DNA of 64,000 nucleotides from Methylomonas methanica MC09 (GCF_000214665.1 NC_015572.1:3534001-3598000); one strand, 5' to 3'; shown: positions 17,724-25,742, numbered from the stretch's first letter. Notes: generated from the sequence alone by a model not told the origin. A program made the numbers and translations.

Positions 17724-18191
17724 ATGACGCCAGCCATTAATCTTGCGAAAAAACACCACATCGCTCACCGCGTGCATGAATATGCGCATGACCCTTCAAG
17801 CGAATCCTATGGCCTGGAAGCCGCTGAAAAGCTTGGCGTTTCCGCCGACCGGGTTTTTAAAACCCTGGTGGCCGAATTGGACAACCGGTCCTTGGCTGTG
17901 GGGGTTGTACCGGTTTCGGCCATGTTGAACATGAAGCTGTTTGCCAAGGCGGCCGGCGCCAAAAAAGCGACCATGGCCAATCCGGCCGATGTGGAACGTT
18001 CGACGGGCTACGTGCTGGGCGGTGTCAGCCCCTTGGGCCAGAAAAAGCGTCTGAAAACCGTCATCGATTCATCCGCGCAACAATACGACACCATTTACGT
18101 CAGTGCCGGCCGCAGAGGCCTGGAGATCGAGTTAAGCCCTATGGATTTGCAAAAACTGCTGAATGGGCTTTTCGATAAAATAACTCAGTAA
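17724..18191 (+). CDS. ybaK: Cys-tRNA(Pro)/Cys-tRNA(Cys) deacylase
   Basis: A 155-residue trans-editing enzyme that hydrolyses Cys-tRNAPro made in error by prolyl-tRNA synthetase. It is a YbaK/EbsC single domain of normal length. Visible signatures are HDPSSESYGLEAAEKLGV, the conserved FKTLVAEL strand, the active-site Lys region LNMKLFAKAAGAKKATMA, and the GGVSPLGQKKRLKTVID loop typical of YbaK. The ATG at 17724 is the natural start. Monocistronic, 132 bp after the asparagine synthase. The 290 bp downstream to the next gene contain nothing recognisable. Confidence 0.94.
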   Translation: MTPAINLAKKHHIAHRVHEYAHDPSSESYGLEAAEKLGVSADRVFKTLVAELDNRSLAVGVVPVSAMLNMKLFAKAAGAKKATMANPADVERSTGYVLGGVSPLGQKKRLKTVIDSSAQQYDTIYVSAGRRGLEIELSPMDLQKLLNGLFDKITQ

Positions 18192-18481
18192 CATAGGTAT
18201 GCGAATATACCCCGTAACCGGACTGACGGCGTTCCGCCGCCATTTCACGGGAGTGCATCCCGCGTATTTTGCAACGTGATTAGCCACTGATTTTAGGTTA
18301 CTATCGGCATCCAAGCCGTCATTCCGCGACCATCCCGAGCGGATGGCGCGTCAACTTCAATGATCAGACATCCGACCGGTACGGAACAGGCTGGGACACT
18401 CCCATTCAGCCCCTACCTGGAGGCGTTACCGGTGGAAAAACATGTCCGGCCGGTTTGGCTGTATTGACCAACGGTATATAA

Positions 18482-20755
18482 ATGGAAATCAACTATCAAT
18501 TGCAAGGACCCGACCTGGAAAACCTGCGCCGACATTTGCTGCTGGGGCTGCGCCGACAGCGCGGCGGCATGATCCGGCGCCTGGGTGTCTGGGTGTTTAT
18601 CGGCTTCGCGGTAAACTTTGCCATGCGTTCGTATCGGCAAGAAGACTGGAACGTTTATCACTACTTTATGTGGCTATTGCCGCTTACGCTGTTTTTCATT
18701 GCCTTAATCTGGCTGCCGATTTGGCAACGCTCCCAATACGGGCAGCGCTGGCTGGAACAATACGCGGGCAACTACCTGCTCAATCTGACGCCCGCCGGCA
18801 TTTCCTATCGGGCGCCTGACGGTCGCATCAGCTTTTACGCTTGGCCGGAAATAATGGGATTCGAAGCCGCCGATACCGAGCTGTATTTATACCTGCGCCG
18901 CGATATCGCCATCCCTATCCCCCGCCCGGCTCTGGGAGATGCGACCGATGTCGACAATTTCATCCGAAAAGTACGGGATTACTGGTCCGCGCATCCCGAC
19001 AACGCCGGCAAAACACTGCCGGCCATGGCGCCGACGCCGCACGTTATTCAGCTGGCGGCGCTGGCCGGCAACCTGTTGCAGGCAACCCGTTTGGCGTTCT
19101 TCATAAACTATGAGCCCCGCGCGTTCCGGGTTTCGCTTGGCATATTCCTGCAACTGTTGCTGTTGAACCTGCTGTCCATCGGCATCGTGGACTATGTCGA
19201 CGCCATGCCGGCTCCGGAATTCAATATTTACGGCTTGAATAAATTTGGCATCACGACCTTATTGATGCTGGGTGGCGTGGCAATTATCGGTAATTTGACC
19301 TTGCAGCGCGAGAATATGCTGCGGTTGCTGGTGATTATTTCCGCTTCGCAAATCGTCATCCATACAATTTACTTTTCCAGCTGGCTGGCCGCCGAGCGTT
19401 GGTGGCCGGATCTTCCGCAAGTATTGTTGGGCTTATACGTGGCGGCAGTGGTCTGGACACTGGCGGTTGTGTTCGGAATCTTACGGCGACTGTATCCGCA
19501 ACCCGCGCCGTCTTTGTTGTTTTTACTGAGTATTTACGCCTTTTTTACCCTGTCCTTGAACGGATTATTACCCTCGTATCGCTTGTATTACCCCGCCGAG
19601 ACCGAGGACGATTCCTCCGAATACGAGGCGGCAAACCGCCTGGACGTGGAAGATGTGTTTTATCGGCAAACCGAACTGCTCAATGAAGAATTGGCGGCCT
19701 TGCACGATCAGCGCCAAGGCAAGACGGACCTTTATTTCGTCGGCTTTGCCGGACAAGCGGACGAACGGGTGTTTTTCAACGACGTCAGTCTGGCCAGAAA
19801 CGTGTTGGACCGCCGTTTTAACACGGCCGGCCGCTCCCTGGTGCTGGTCAATAACGCCGATACGGTCTACAACGCCCCGCTGGCCAACCGGCACAATCTG
19901 GAAGCGGTGTTGCAAGGCATCGCCCGGCGCATGGATAAGGAAGAAGACGTATTGTTCCTTTATCTGAGTTCCCACGGCGCCCAGGACCATAAATTGTCGG
20001 TCTCGTTTTGGCCGCTAAGACTGAACGACCTAAAAGCCGAGGATTTAAAGACCCTGCTGGACAACGCCGGCATCCGCAACCGGGTCATCGTGGTGTCCGC
20101 GTGTTATTCGGGCGGCTTTCTGGACGTGCTGAAAGACGATAACACGCTGATATTGACCGCCTCCAGCCGCGACCATGTCTCCTACGGCTGCGGCGATTTC
20201 ACCCAATACACCTACTTCGGCGAATCCTACTTCGCCAAGGCGTTGGCGAAGAACGCGTCATTTATTAGCGCTTTCGAGGAAGCTCGGCGACTGATAGAAG
20301 AACGCGAACAAAACGAAGCGTTAGACTCGTCCGGCCCGCAGATCGACGTGGGGCGCAATATTGCCGGCATCCTGGAAAATCTGGAAGTGGATACGGCCGA
20401 ACCCGGCCAATCGCTCGCGGCGGACTTAAGCTTCGATCAACGAGTCCGGCAGGGTCGCCGCTTCGAACAGGATGCGACGGCGCGGGACTATGAAAAAAAA
20501 CATGTGCTGCCGGCCATGAGCGCCGCCCTATCCAAATCGCTAACCGACTGCCTGTCGCAGCACGACGCCAATAACGAAAACTTCACGCTGGTGGCGGACA
20601 TCCTGCCCGACGGCGGGATCGAAAATATAGATTATCAACCCGCGACCAATACCGCCGCGTGCTTCGGCAAGGCCTTGGGTGGCCTGAGTTTACCGCCGTT
20701 GCCGGATGAACTGAGCAGCCTGCCGGTGATTTACGAGATGGTGTTCGCCGATTGA
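18482..20755 (+). CDS. Multi-pass membrane protein with C13-family (legumain-like) cysteine peptidase domain
   Basis: A 757-residue protein. Residues 1-170 have two hydrophobic helices and then a PH-like stretch (GISYRAPDGRISFYAWPEIMG... ELYLYLRRD) similar to the YcxB-like domain. Residues 190-360 have about five more helices (Yip1-like arrangement). From about residue 400 a soluble C13 peptidase fold begins: VLFLYLSSHGAQDH with the catalytic His (residue 498) and VIVVSACYSGGFLDVL with the catalytic Cys (residue 541). The C-terminal 150 residues are soluble with no known motif. C13 peptidases cleave after Asn or Asp. The fusion with a membrane module suggests a membrane-bound processing protease. 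The gene stands alone, without an obvious substrate gene beside it. Confidence 0.78.
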   Translation: MEINYQLQGPDLENLRRHLLLGLRRQRGGMIRRLGVWVFIGFAVNFAMRSYRQEDWNVYHYFMWLLPLTLFFIALIWLPIWQRSQYGQRWLEQYAGNYLLNLTPAGISYRAPDGRISFYAWPEIMGFEAADTELYLYLRRDIAIPIPRPALGDATDVDNFIRKVRDYWSAHPDNAGKTLPAMAPTPHVIQLAALAGNLLQATRLAFFINYEPRAFRVSLGIFLQLLLLNLLSIGIVDYVDAMPAPEFNIYGLNKFGITTLLMLGGVAIIGNLTLQRENMLRLLVIISASQIVIHTIYFSSWLAAERWWPDLPQVLLGLYVAAVVWTLAVVFGILRRLYPQPAPSLLFLLSIYAFFTLSLNGLLPSYRLYYPAETEDDSSEYEAANRLDVEDVFYRQTELLNEELAALHDQRQGKTDLYFVGFAGQADERVFFNDVSLARNVLDRRFNTAGRSLVLVNNADTVYNAPLANRHNLEAVLQGIARRMDKEEDVLFLYLSSHGAQDHKLSVSFWPLRLNDLKAEDLKTLLDNAGIRNRVIVVSACYSGGFLDVLKDDNTLILTASSRDHVSYGCGDFTQYTYFGESYFAKALAKNASFISAFEEARRLIEEREQNEALDSSGPQIDVGRNIAGILENLEVDTAEPGQSLAADLSFDQRVRQGRRFEQDATARDYEKKHVLPAMSAALSKSLTDCLSQHDANNENFTLVADILPDGGIENIDYQPATNTAACFGKALGGLSLPPLPDELSSLPVIYEMVFAD

Positions 20756-21143
20756 GGTATTGTTATTGGCTGGTTCGAACGACTGACAACTTGACAGTAA
20801 GTGAGATGATCGGAATAGGCAGCAAAACCCGCCCAATGACTAATCTTTTGCAAAAATCACAGGGGCATGAGCGTTAAGGAGAAAGCTAAATTTCCGAATA
20901 ATCCAACTCCGCAGTCGGTTCTCATAGACTATGAAAAGTTGGCTTTTATAAATTTCAATTGCTTGCAGAAATTATAGGATTCCAATTATCGTAAAAAATC
21001 TCGTCATTAATGAAACCTGGTCGACAAGGTTCGGCCAATTGCGGACGGATGGTTTTTATGACGAAGGTCTGTTGATTGATCTACAGCCGCCAGCGGTAAT
21101 ACCAAAAGTGTGCACCCGCCTATAGATACCGTCTTAAATCAGT
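20756..21143. other. Non-coding stretch between peptidase gene and IS110
   Basis: 388 bases of lower GC than the flanking gene with no credible ORF, promoter or strong dyad. Its right part must contain the 3' end of the IS110 element, but I cannot fix the boundary because IS110 elements often lack inverted repeats. Confidence 0.6.
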
Positions 21144-22103
21144 CTACGCAAGCGAAAAAGTTGGATCAAAAGGCTTGCCGGATTTCAAGATAGCGAAGGC
21201 TAGATGGATCAGTTTACGCATAGCGGCGCAGGCAATCAGCTTGCCGTTCTTCCCATTGGCTTTGAGACGCTCACACTGGCATCGAATGACCGGGTTATGC
21301 CGCCAAGCGACCAAAGCCGGAAGATAAAGCGCTTTACGCAATCTGGCGTCGCCTGTTTTGGCGATGCGGGTTTTCCCCTGCCATTGTCCAGACTGTGCAA
21401 TGGCAGGAGCAAGTCCCGCTTGAGCGACGACTTGTTTAGCGTTGGTATAGCCGTGGTGAGAACTTAAGGCCACGAGCAAATAGGTGATCGTGGCGGAGCC
21501 GATGCCGGGAATAGACATCAGTAGATCGCTTTGCCGCTTGAGATCGGGGTCGTGGTCAATATGATCATGAATGGCTTGGCGAGTGGCTTTCAACTCGGCG
21601 TCCAAGATGGAGAGTACGGTATTGATCGAGGAGGTAATCGTCGAGTCTGCCGTCTCCAGTCGGTTCCGTTCCATGCGCTGCATCTCCAAGAGGTGTTCCA
21701 CGCGACGAGTCAGCGCTTGTAGGACGCGGATATTTGTGGGGAGCGGTTTCCATGCGGTCATGCTGGCTTGCAGAGCATAGCGAGCAATCAGTTTGGCGTC
21801 GGCTTTGTCGGTCTTGGCTCGGCTCAGTTCGCTCTTGCCGAAAGCATGAATCTGGGCGGGATTTACCACACTGACGAGATAACCCTGCTCGACTAGAAAT
21901 TCCGCCAAGGGTACGCCGTAAGCCCCAGTGGCTTCCATGCAAAGACGCTGGTCCGTATCGCCAAAGTCGCACAACCAAGCGACGAACTCGGCAAAGCCCT
22001 CGGCGATATTGGCAAATTTGGCATGTTTGTATTTGCCTTCAGCGAGTCGAGCAACGTCGAACTTAAGTTTGGCAATGTCGATACCGATGGTGATTTGGGA
22101 CAT
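21144..22103 (-). CDS. IS110-family transposase (DEDD + Transposase_20)
   Basis: A 319-residue recombinase guided by a bridge RNA in characterised IS110 members. The N-terminal RuvC-like DEDD domain shows IGIDIAKLKFDVA (first Asp), CMEATGAYG (Glu) and SRAKTDKADAKLIARYA (later Asp residues). A coiled central region follows, then the C-terminal transposase_20 domain with SIPGIGSATITYLL and the catalytic-serine-type segment AGLAPAIAQSGQWQGKTRIAKTG. The frame is full length and undamaged. The start ATG at 22103 gives MSQITIGIDIAK, the usual N-terminus. Confidence 0.93.
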   Translation of the reverse strand: MSQITIGIDIAKLKFDVARLAEGKYKHAKFANIAEGFAEFVAWLCDFGDTDQRLCMEATGAYGVPLAEFLVEQGYLVSVVNPAQIHAFGKSELSRAKTDKADAKLIARYALQASMTAWKPLPTNIRVLQALTRRVEHLLEMQRMERNRLETADSTITSSINTVLSILDAELKATRQAIHDHIDHDPDLKRQSDLLMSIPGIGSATITYLLVALSSHHGYTNAKQVVAQAGLAPAIAQSGQWQGKTRIAKTGDARLRKALYLPALVAWRHNPVIRCQCERLKANGKNGKLIACAAMRKLIHLAFAILKSGKPFDPTFSLA

Positions 22104-22330
22104 AGATTCTAACTATTTGTAATAATGATAAAAACACACTGGATCACAATGGACACTCACGAAGTTCAGCCTTATAAATACAGGGTCAAGGCAAGCCAAG
22201 CCCTAAGAATACCGTTCGAACTTTGATGTAAGTGCGAGCGATGGAGAGAACTATCTATGGCGCAGGCTTTCAAGCCTCAGGATGTGCACGTCTTCTCCAC
22301 CGCTCTCCCGATGATCAGTCGGGGATTCTG
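22104..22330 (-). ncRNA. Candidate IS110 bridge RNA region
   Basis: The non-coding segment upstream of the transposase contains a long imperfect stem: GAGCGATGGAGA (22236-22247) pairs with TCTCCACCGCTC (22294-22305), 11 of 12 positions. A nested hairpin AGGCTT-TC-AAGCCT (22264-22277) and a flanking CCCGA/TCGGG hairpin follow it. IS110 elements encode a structured bridge RNA in this position and orientation. Strand and limits are inferred from the family; guide loops were not matched to target or donor sequence. Confidence 0.35.
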
Positions 22331-22446
22331 CATCTTTTTGAGATCAGAATCGAGATTTAAGGTTGTGCTGACCTATGCGAGACGCACCGTTCGCGATCGT
22401 TGCGCCTTTCGGCAGCACCCTATAGTCTGCGCACCTTATGGCCTTC

Positions 22447-22487
22447 AAATCCGGCACTGGTAAACATCAGTGACCGGATTTTTTTTG
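22447..22487 (+). terminator. Strong intrinsic terminator at the left edge of the RT island
   Basis: AAATCCGG-CACTG (22447-22459) pairs with CAGTG-A-CCGGATTT (22468-22481) with one bulged A and an 8-nt loop, followed by TTTTTTTT. It separates the IS110 part from the retron-like cassette. No upstream + strand gene is obvious. Confidence 0.75.
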
Positions 22488-22557
22488 GCATAGATAAAGT
22501 AAATTCAGCAAATTTTTTCAATGTTTAGGCCATAAAACTATTAACAAATGACTAAAG

Positions 22558-22574
22558 TTTGACTAGCAGTCAAA
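22558..22574. promoter_or_regulatory. Perfect palindrome next to the cassette promoter
   Basis: TTTGACT-AGC-AGTCAAA, two perfect 7-bp half-sites, ending 6 nt before the -35 box. It could be the operator for the XRE regulator encoded at 23230. Confidence 0.5.
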
Positions 22575-22580
22575 ATATGA

Positions 22581-22609
22581 TTGACATAGCAAGGTAGTCG
22601 GCCTATGAT
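22581..22609 (+). promoter_or_regulatory. Near-consensus sigma-70 promoter for the RT cassette
   Basis: TTGACA (22581-22586), 17-bp spacer, TATGAT (22604-22609). Transcription would begin near 22616, about 340 nt before the first start codon, so a long untranslated RNA is made first. Confidence 0.72.
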
Positions 22610-22615
22610 CTTTTA

Positions 22616-22958
22616 CACAGACAGGGTGAACCATCCTGATGTATTTTAAAAGTTAAGCTCTATGTATTGAACTAGATTGTGGCTCACTTAAGAGTCGATT
22701 GTATGAATTTGTGCAATCTGCCATCCAGCACAAGGATTTACCTAGCGGTATTAGATAGTTAGAATCTGATATTTAGTAGCTAGTAACCTAGAATAGTGTT
22801 TATTAACTAAGCTATTATTCGACTGGAGTGCGCTTAAAAGCGCGTAATTATGTGGCCTGTTTTGTCTATATCACTTCTATTCGGTTCAATATCGTTTTGT
22901 CGACTGGTGCGTGTTTTGCGCCGAATACTTAATGTCAACAAGCAAATAGGGTTTTAGT
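22616..22958 (+). ncRNA. Candidate structured RNA (msr-msd-like) upstream of the RT operon
   Basis: 343 AT-rich bases with no ORF between a strong promoter and the first gene. Local hairpins visible are TTGTGC/GCACAA (about 22711-22733), ATTAGAT/ATCTGAT (22750-22770), GCGCT-TAAA-AGCGC (22830-22843) and GGTGC/GCGCC (22906-22922). The last two each follow a TCGACTGG motif (22819-22826, 22900-22907). Retrons place their template RNA here. TTTTAAAAGTT (22644-22654), directly followed by AAGC, is fully complementary to 22972-22982 inside the first ORF, a possible a1/a2 pair, but AT-rich matches can be chance. Limits are uncertain. Confidence 0.4.
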
Positions 22959-23189
22959 ATGAAAAAAGTACAACTTTTAAAAACCTCTATCGAATCTCTT
23001 AAAGGGTTTCGTACAGAGTTACATGATGATATGGACAATAGTAAACGTAAACAGCTAGATCAAATAATTTATGATTTAGAATGCTGTCAAGGAACGCAGA
23101 TTTCACTTAATAATGTTTTAATATTATTGGGCAAAGGTCTCGCGCTACTACCCGCATTAGAAAAAATCTTTGATGAGCTTAGTAAATAA
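22959..23189 (+). CDS. 76-residue protein of unknown function in the RT cassette
   Basis: A small, mostly helical protein (MKKVQLLKTSIESLKGFRTEL... ending LLPALEKIFDELSK) with an amphipathic N-terminal half and a CC pair in LECCQGTQ. I do not recognise the family. The ATG at 22959 has AGGG about 8 nt upstream. It is 40 bp before the XRE gene and shares its low GC and A-rich codon use, so it belongs to the same imported cassette. In a retron-like system it would be an effector or a toxin candidate; that is inference. Confidence 0.65.
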   Translation: MKKVQLLKTSIESLKGFRTELHDDMDNSKRKQLDQIIYDLECCQGTQISLNNVLILLGKGLALLPALEKIFDELSK

Positions 23190-23229
23190 TACGATTACAG
23201 CAGGCCACTAATTTTATTGAGTAAATAAC

Positions 23230-23535
23230 ATGAATATTAGTAAAGCATTAAAGCTTTGCCGCACACAAAAAGGGATAACGAAAACTAAATTAGCAGAAAA
23301 AGCTGATATGTCTGTTTCTTATTTATCCTTATTAGAGCAAGGCAAAAGAGACCCAAACATGTCGACAATAAACAAGATTTGTGTCGCACTTAATATACCT
23401 GCAAGTATTTTTATGTTTTTAGCTTCAGATATAAATGAGCTTGATGGAATTAGCAAAGAATTAGCCGAAAAAATATCTTTAACAGCTTTGCAGCTTATGG
23501 AACCAGATGTTGATAAAGCCGACTTACCTTCATAA
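23230..23535 (+). CDS. XRE-family helix-turn-helix regulator
   Basis: A 101-residue Cro/CI-type DNA-binding protein. The HTH spans roughly residues 8-62: LCRTQKGITKTKLAEKADMS with recognition helix VSYLSLLEQGKRDP, then STINKICVALNIPASIFMFL. A short C-terminal helix follows. The ATG at 23230 lies 40 bp after the 76-aa gene, and the end overlaps the reverse transcriptase start by 29 nt in another frame, indicating co-translation. It probably controls the cassette promoter, perhaps through the palindrome at 22558, and might be released or modified as part of the RT system's response. Very AT-rich. Confidence 0.85.
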   Translation: MNISKALKLCRTQKGITKTKLAEKADMSVSYLSLLEQGKRDPNMSTINKICVALNIPASIFMFLASDINELDGISKELAEKISLTALQLMEPDVDKADLPS

Positions 23536-24508
23536 GCCAATTGGTAGTATTGAGTCACTCGCCAAATCATTAGGGTTATCAAAAGAAGACCTTATTGAGC
23601 TTGCATCTAATTCTAATGAATATTTTTTTATTGCAAAAAAGGTTGAAAAACCAGACAAATCTATTCGTCTAACATACGATGTTAAGCCTAGACTAAAACA
23701 AATTCACGAAAAAATTTGTTGTAATTTGTTAAAAAAAGTCAATTATCCTGATTATATTCAAGGTGGCGTAAGAGGTAAGTCATATCTTTCTAATTGCCAA
23801 AATCACACACATAAAAAAATAGTCATTAAAGAAGATGTTTCAAATTTTTTTCCTTCTATAAGTAAAAAAATTATTCATGAAGTATGGGCTGGGTTTTTTC
23901 ATTTCCCTTCTGATGTATCTGAATTATTGTCAGAGCTTGTAACTTTTAATGGTTACTTAGTGCAGGGAGGAAAAGCAAGTGGTTTTTTATGCAATTTAGT
24001 CCTTTATGATAGAGAATCAAAATTAGTTGAAGAGTTTTCAAAAAAAGGATTTAAATATACTAGATTTGTTGATGATATTACAATTTCCTGCCTAAGGAAT
24101 ATCACTAAAGACGAACAGACATATATTATAAGAAAAACATATGGCTTGCTAAAAAGCATTGAAGTAAATCCAAATAAAAGAAAACATAAAATAATGTCCA
24201 ATGGAGTGCAGCAACAACTTCATGGCGTTAACTTAAATACAAATAAACCAACATTACCCAAAGCCGAAAGAAAAAAAATTGAAGCTGCTGTTTTTCAGTG
24301 CGAAAAAGCTCATAGTGAAAACTCCAACTCTATCCAGTATATTAAGCAATTTAACAGTGCTATGGGGCGAGTAAACACAATGAAACGAATGCATCCTAAA
24401 GCGGGTCAGGCATTATTAGAAAGATTATGTAAGATTAAGCCACAAATCAACTCGAGAACTTTTGAACAAAAGCATCGGTTAGAAATATTTCGCAATTTAG
24501 TTAATTAA
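23507..24508 (+). CDS. Retron-type reverse transcriptase
   Basis: A 333-residue RNA-directed DNA polymerase. Catalytic aspartates are in IKEDVSNFFPSI (Asp110) and YTRFVDDITIS (Asp189-Asp190). A retron-style RT domain X motif is seen as NCQNH (residues 96-100; the usual form is NAxxH), and the thumb-region counterpart of the VTG motif reads LHGVNLN. No maturase, integrase or endonuclease domain is attached, so this is not a group II intron or retroelement polymerase. The ATG at 23507 overlaps the XRE gene by 29 nt. The deviations in NAxxH and VTG hint at a divergent clade. Low GC compared with the chromosome marks horizontal acquisition; a phage-defence role is likely by analogy. Confidence 0.88.
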   Translation: MLIKPTYLHKPIGSIESLAKSLGLSKEDLIELASNSNEYFFIAKKVEKPDKSIRLTYDVKPRLKQIHEKICCNLLKKVNYPDYIQGGVRGKSYLSNCQNHTHKKIVIKEDVSNFFPSISKKIIHEVWAGFFHFPSDVSELLSELVTFNGYLVQGGKASGFLCNLVLYDRESKLVEEFSKKGFKYTRFVDDITISCLRNITKDEQTYIIRKTYGLLKSIEVNPNKRKHKIMSNGVQQQLHGVNLNTNKPTLPKAERKKIEAAVFQCEKAHSENSNSIQYIKQFNSAMGRVNTMKRMHPKAGQALLERLCKIKPQINSRTFEQKHRLEIFRNLVN

Positions 24509-24855
24509 CTTTCTGTCAAGAATAGCCCATAAATAAATCGCAAGATACAAACGATAAGGTGCTGCTTTACATGGTTCAATCGCAATACCTTTTTGCTCCA
24601 AAAGCATTGTTACTCGCTTTATGCTTCCATCATTGACTGGATAGACATCCTCTAGTCAAAAATAAAGATTGCAAGTCGAGAAATTTGTCCAGTCTGATAG
24701 TCCCCAGTGCTTTTTACCTCCATAAACAAATCATTAGCAGTCAAGGCACGCCAATTTTCGTGCTGCTCAGTATCTGCGTAATAATAGTCTGCAAATAGCT
24801 TAATCGCTTTTACTTTGCTATTACTGATGCTGCCGAAGAATTTCGATAAGCTAAT
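24497..24855 (-). pseudogene. Broken gene convergent with the RT
   Basis: On the minus strand, 24855-24652 reads as a good coding frame (ISLSKFFGSISNS... ADTEQHENWRALTAND... GDYQTGQISRLAIFIFD) and then hits TAG. In a neighbouring frame 24650-24497 continues naturally (DVYPVNDGSIKRVTMLLEQ... LYLAIYLWAILDRKLIN, stop). One frameshift separates the two. Upstream there is no start but an in-frame TGA. The family is unknown. The 3' end overlaps the RT stop codon by 12 nt, tail to tail. The + strand frame over 24815-25126 is interpreted as its shadow plus spacer. Confidence 0.45.
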
Positions 24856-25107
24856 TCACGTGGCCCTTTGGATCGTCGCCATTTTGCCCAATCCTTTATT
24901 GAGTGTTTTGATAAGCCGGATTGGTATTGGTGCTAGCTTTAGAGCTTTAGGATTAGAACTTCAACCCATACTACTGTTTTTGCTCTTCGCCAAGAAGACA
25001 ATCAATTTAATGATGCGAGTGACTCTTTTGGGTCGATTTTTGCCCGTCAACCCTCATTCAAACATAAACCCATCCCCTATCACTTTTGCCTACTTGGGTT
25101 CTGCGTT

Positions 25108-25147
25108 AAAAGCGCCCAGCCTTTAGTCGGCCTTTTCAGCGCTTTTT
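25108..25147. terminator. Terminator-like dyad at the right edge of the AT-rich island
   Basis: AAAAGCGC (25108-25115) pairs with GCGCTTTT (25139-25146), with a smaller GCC/GGC stem inside and T or A runs on both outer sides, so it could work in either direction. Confidence 0.45.
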
Positions 25148-25241
25148 CATAAATAATGAGACGCCATTTCACAATTGTGATATTTATTTCATTAACTTTA
25201 AGATCTAACATCCGTTAATCGATCAGAATGAAGGCAACCCA

Positions 25242-25742
25242 ATGAAACGAAGAACTATTTTAATATTCGGTGCACCGATATTACTGGCTGGTTCAATCGG
25301 ATTTGCGTCACCCAAACAGCTTTCAACCGCTGACGAGTCCGCGGCATTCAAGGCGGCTGGTTATGTATTAAAAGATGGCGAATGGCGTAGCGCTTGCGGC
25401 CTGGAAGACACGGAGTCCGCCTCATACACACCAGGCGCTATTGAGGACAGACGAGATATAAATGGCGACGGGCGTCTGGATGCCGTCATCACCGAAGGCG
25501 GCACATTTTGCTACGGAAACACGGGAACCGGCTTCAGTATCGTCAGTCAGCAACCAAGCGGTAATTGGAAATTAGTCATCAGTAGCCAAGGCATCCCGGA
25601 ATTTTTAACCACCAAGGGCGTTGACGGTTGGCCGGATATTTTGATCGGCGGTCCAGGATTCTGCTTTCCCGTCATGCGCTGGAATGGCCAGGAATATAAG
25701 CAACACCATTTTGAATACGACGGTAAAAGCTGTAACCCCTAA
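25242..25742 (+). CDS. Secreted protein with EF-hand/FG-GAP-like calcium loop
   Basis: A 166-residue exported protein of unknown function. It has a signal peptide (MKRRTILIFGAPILLAGSIG, cleavage near FAS-PK), then a small domain with the calcium-loop motif DINGDGRLDAVI and a second D/G-rich turn VDGWPDILIGGPG, like VCBS/FG-GAP repeats. Three cysteines in pairs (SACGL, TFCYG, GFCFP) plus one near the C-terminus suggest periplasmic disulfides. ATG 25242 was chosen for the signal peptide. Monocistronic, next to the foreign island but with normal GC. Confidence 0.72.
   Translation: MKRRTILIFGAPILLAGSIGFASPKQLSTADESAAFKAAGYVLKDGEWRSACGLEDTESASYTPGAIEDRRDINGDGRLDAVITEGGTFCYGNTGTGFSIVSQQPSGNWKLVISSQGIPEFLTTKGVDGWPDILIGGPGFCFPVMRWNGQEYKQHHFEYDGKSCNP

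Larger units (their letters stand above)
21144..22330 (-). mobile_element. IS110-family insertion sequence (boundaries approximate)
   Basis: Defined by one intact transposase on the minus strand plus a structured non-coding segment upstream of it. IS110 elements typically have no terminal inverted repeats and no target duplication, so the ends given are the minimum supported span. The element lies immediately left of the AT-rich reverse-transcriptase island, in keeping with an insertion hotspot. Confidence 0.7.

Noticed and set aside
22257..22463. 68-codon + frame next to the IS110 transposase
   Set aside because: Overlaps the hairpin-rich end of the element and the terminator; no protein character.
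23507..24508. Group II intron or mobile retroelement polymerase
   Set aside because: No maturase or endonuclease domain and no intron RNA; the gene is embedded in an operon with an XRE regulator.
24815..25126. 103-codon hydrophobic + frame
   Set aside because: Partly antisense to the broken gene; no start signal and poor codon pattern.
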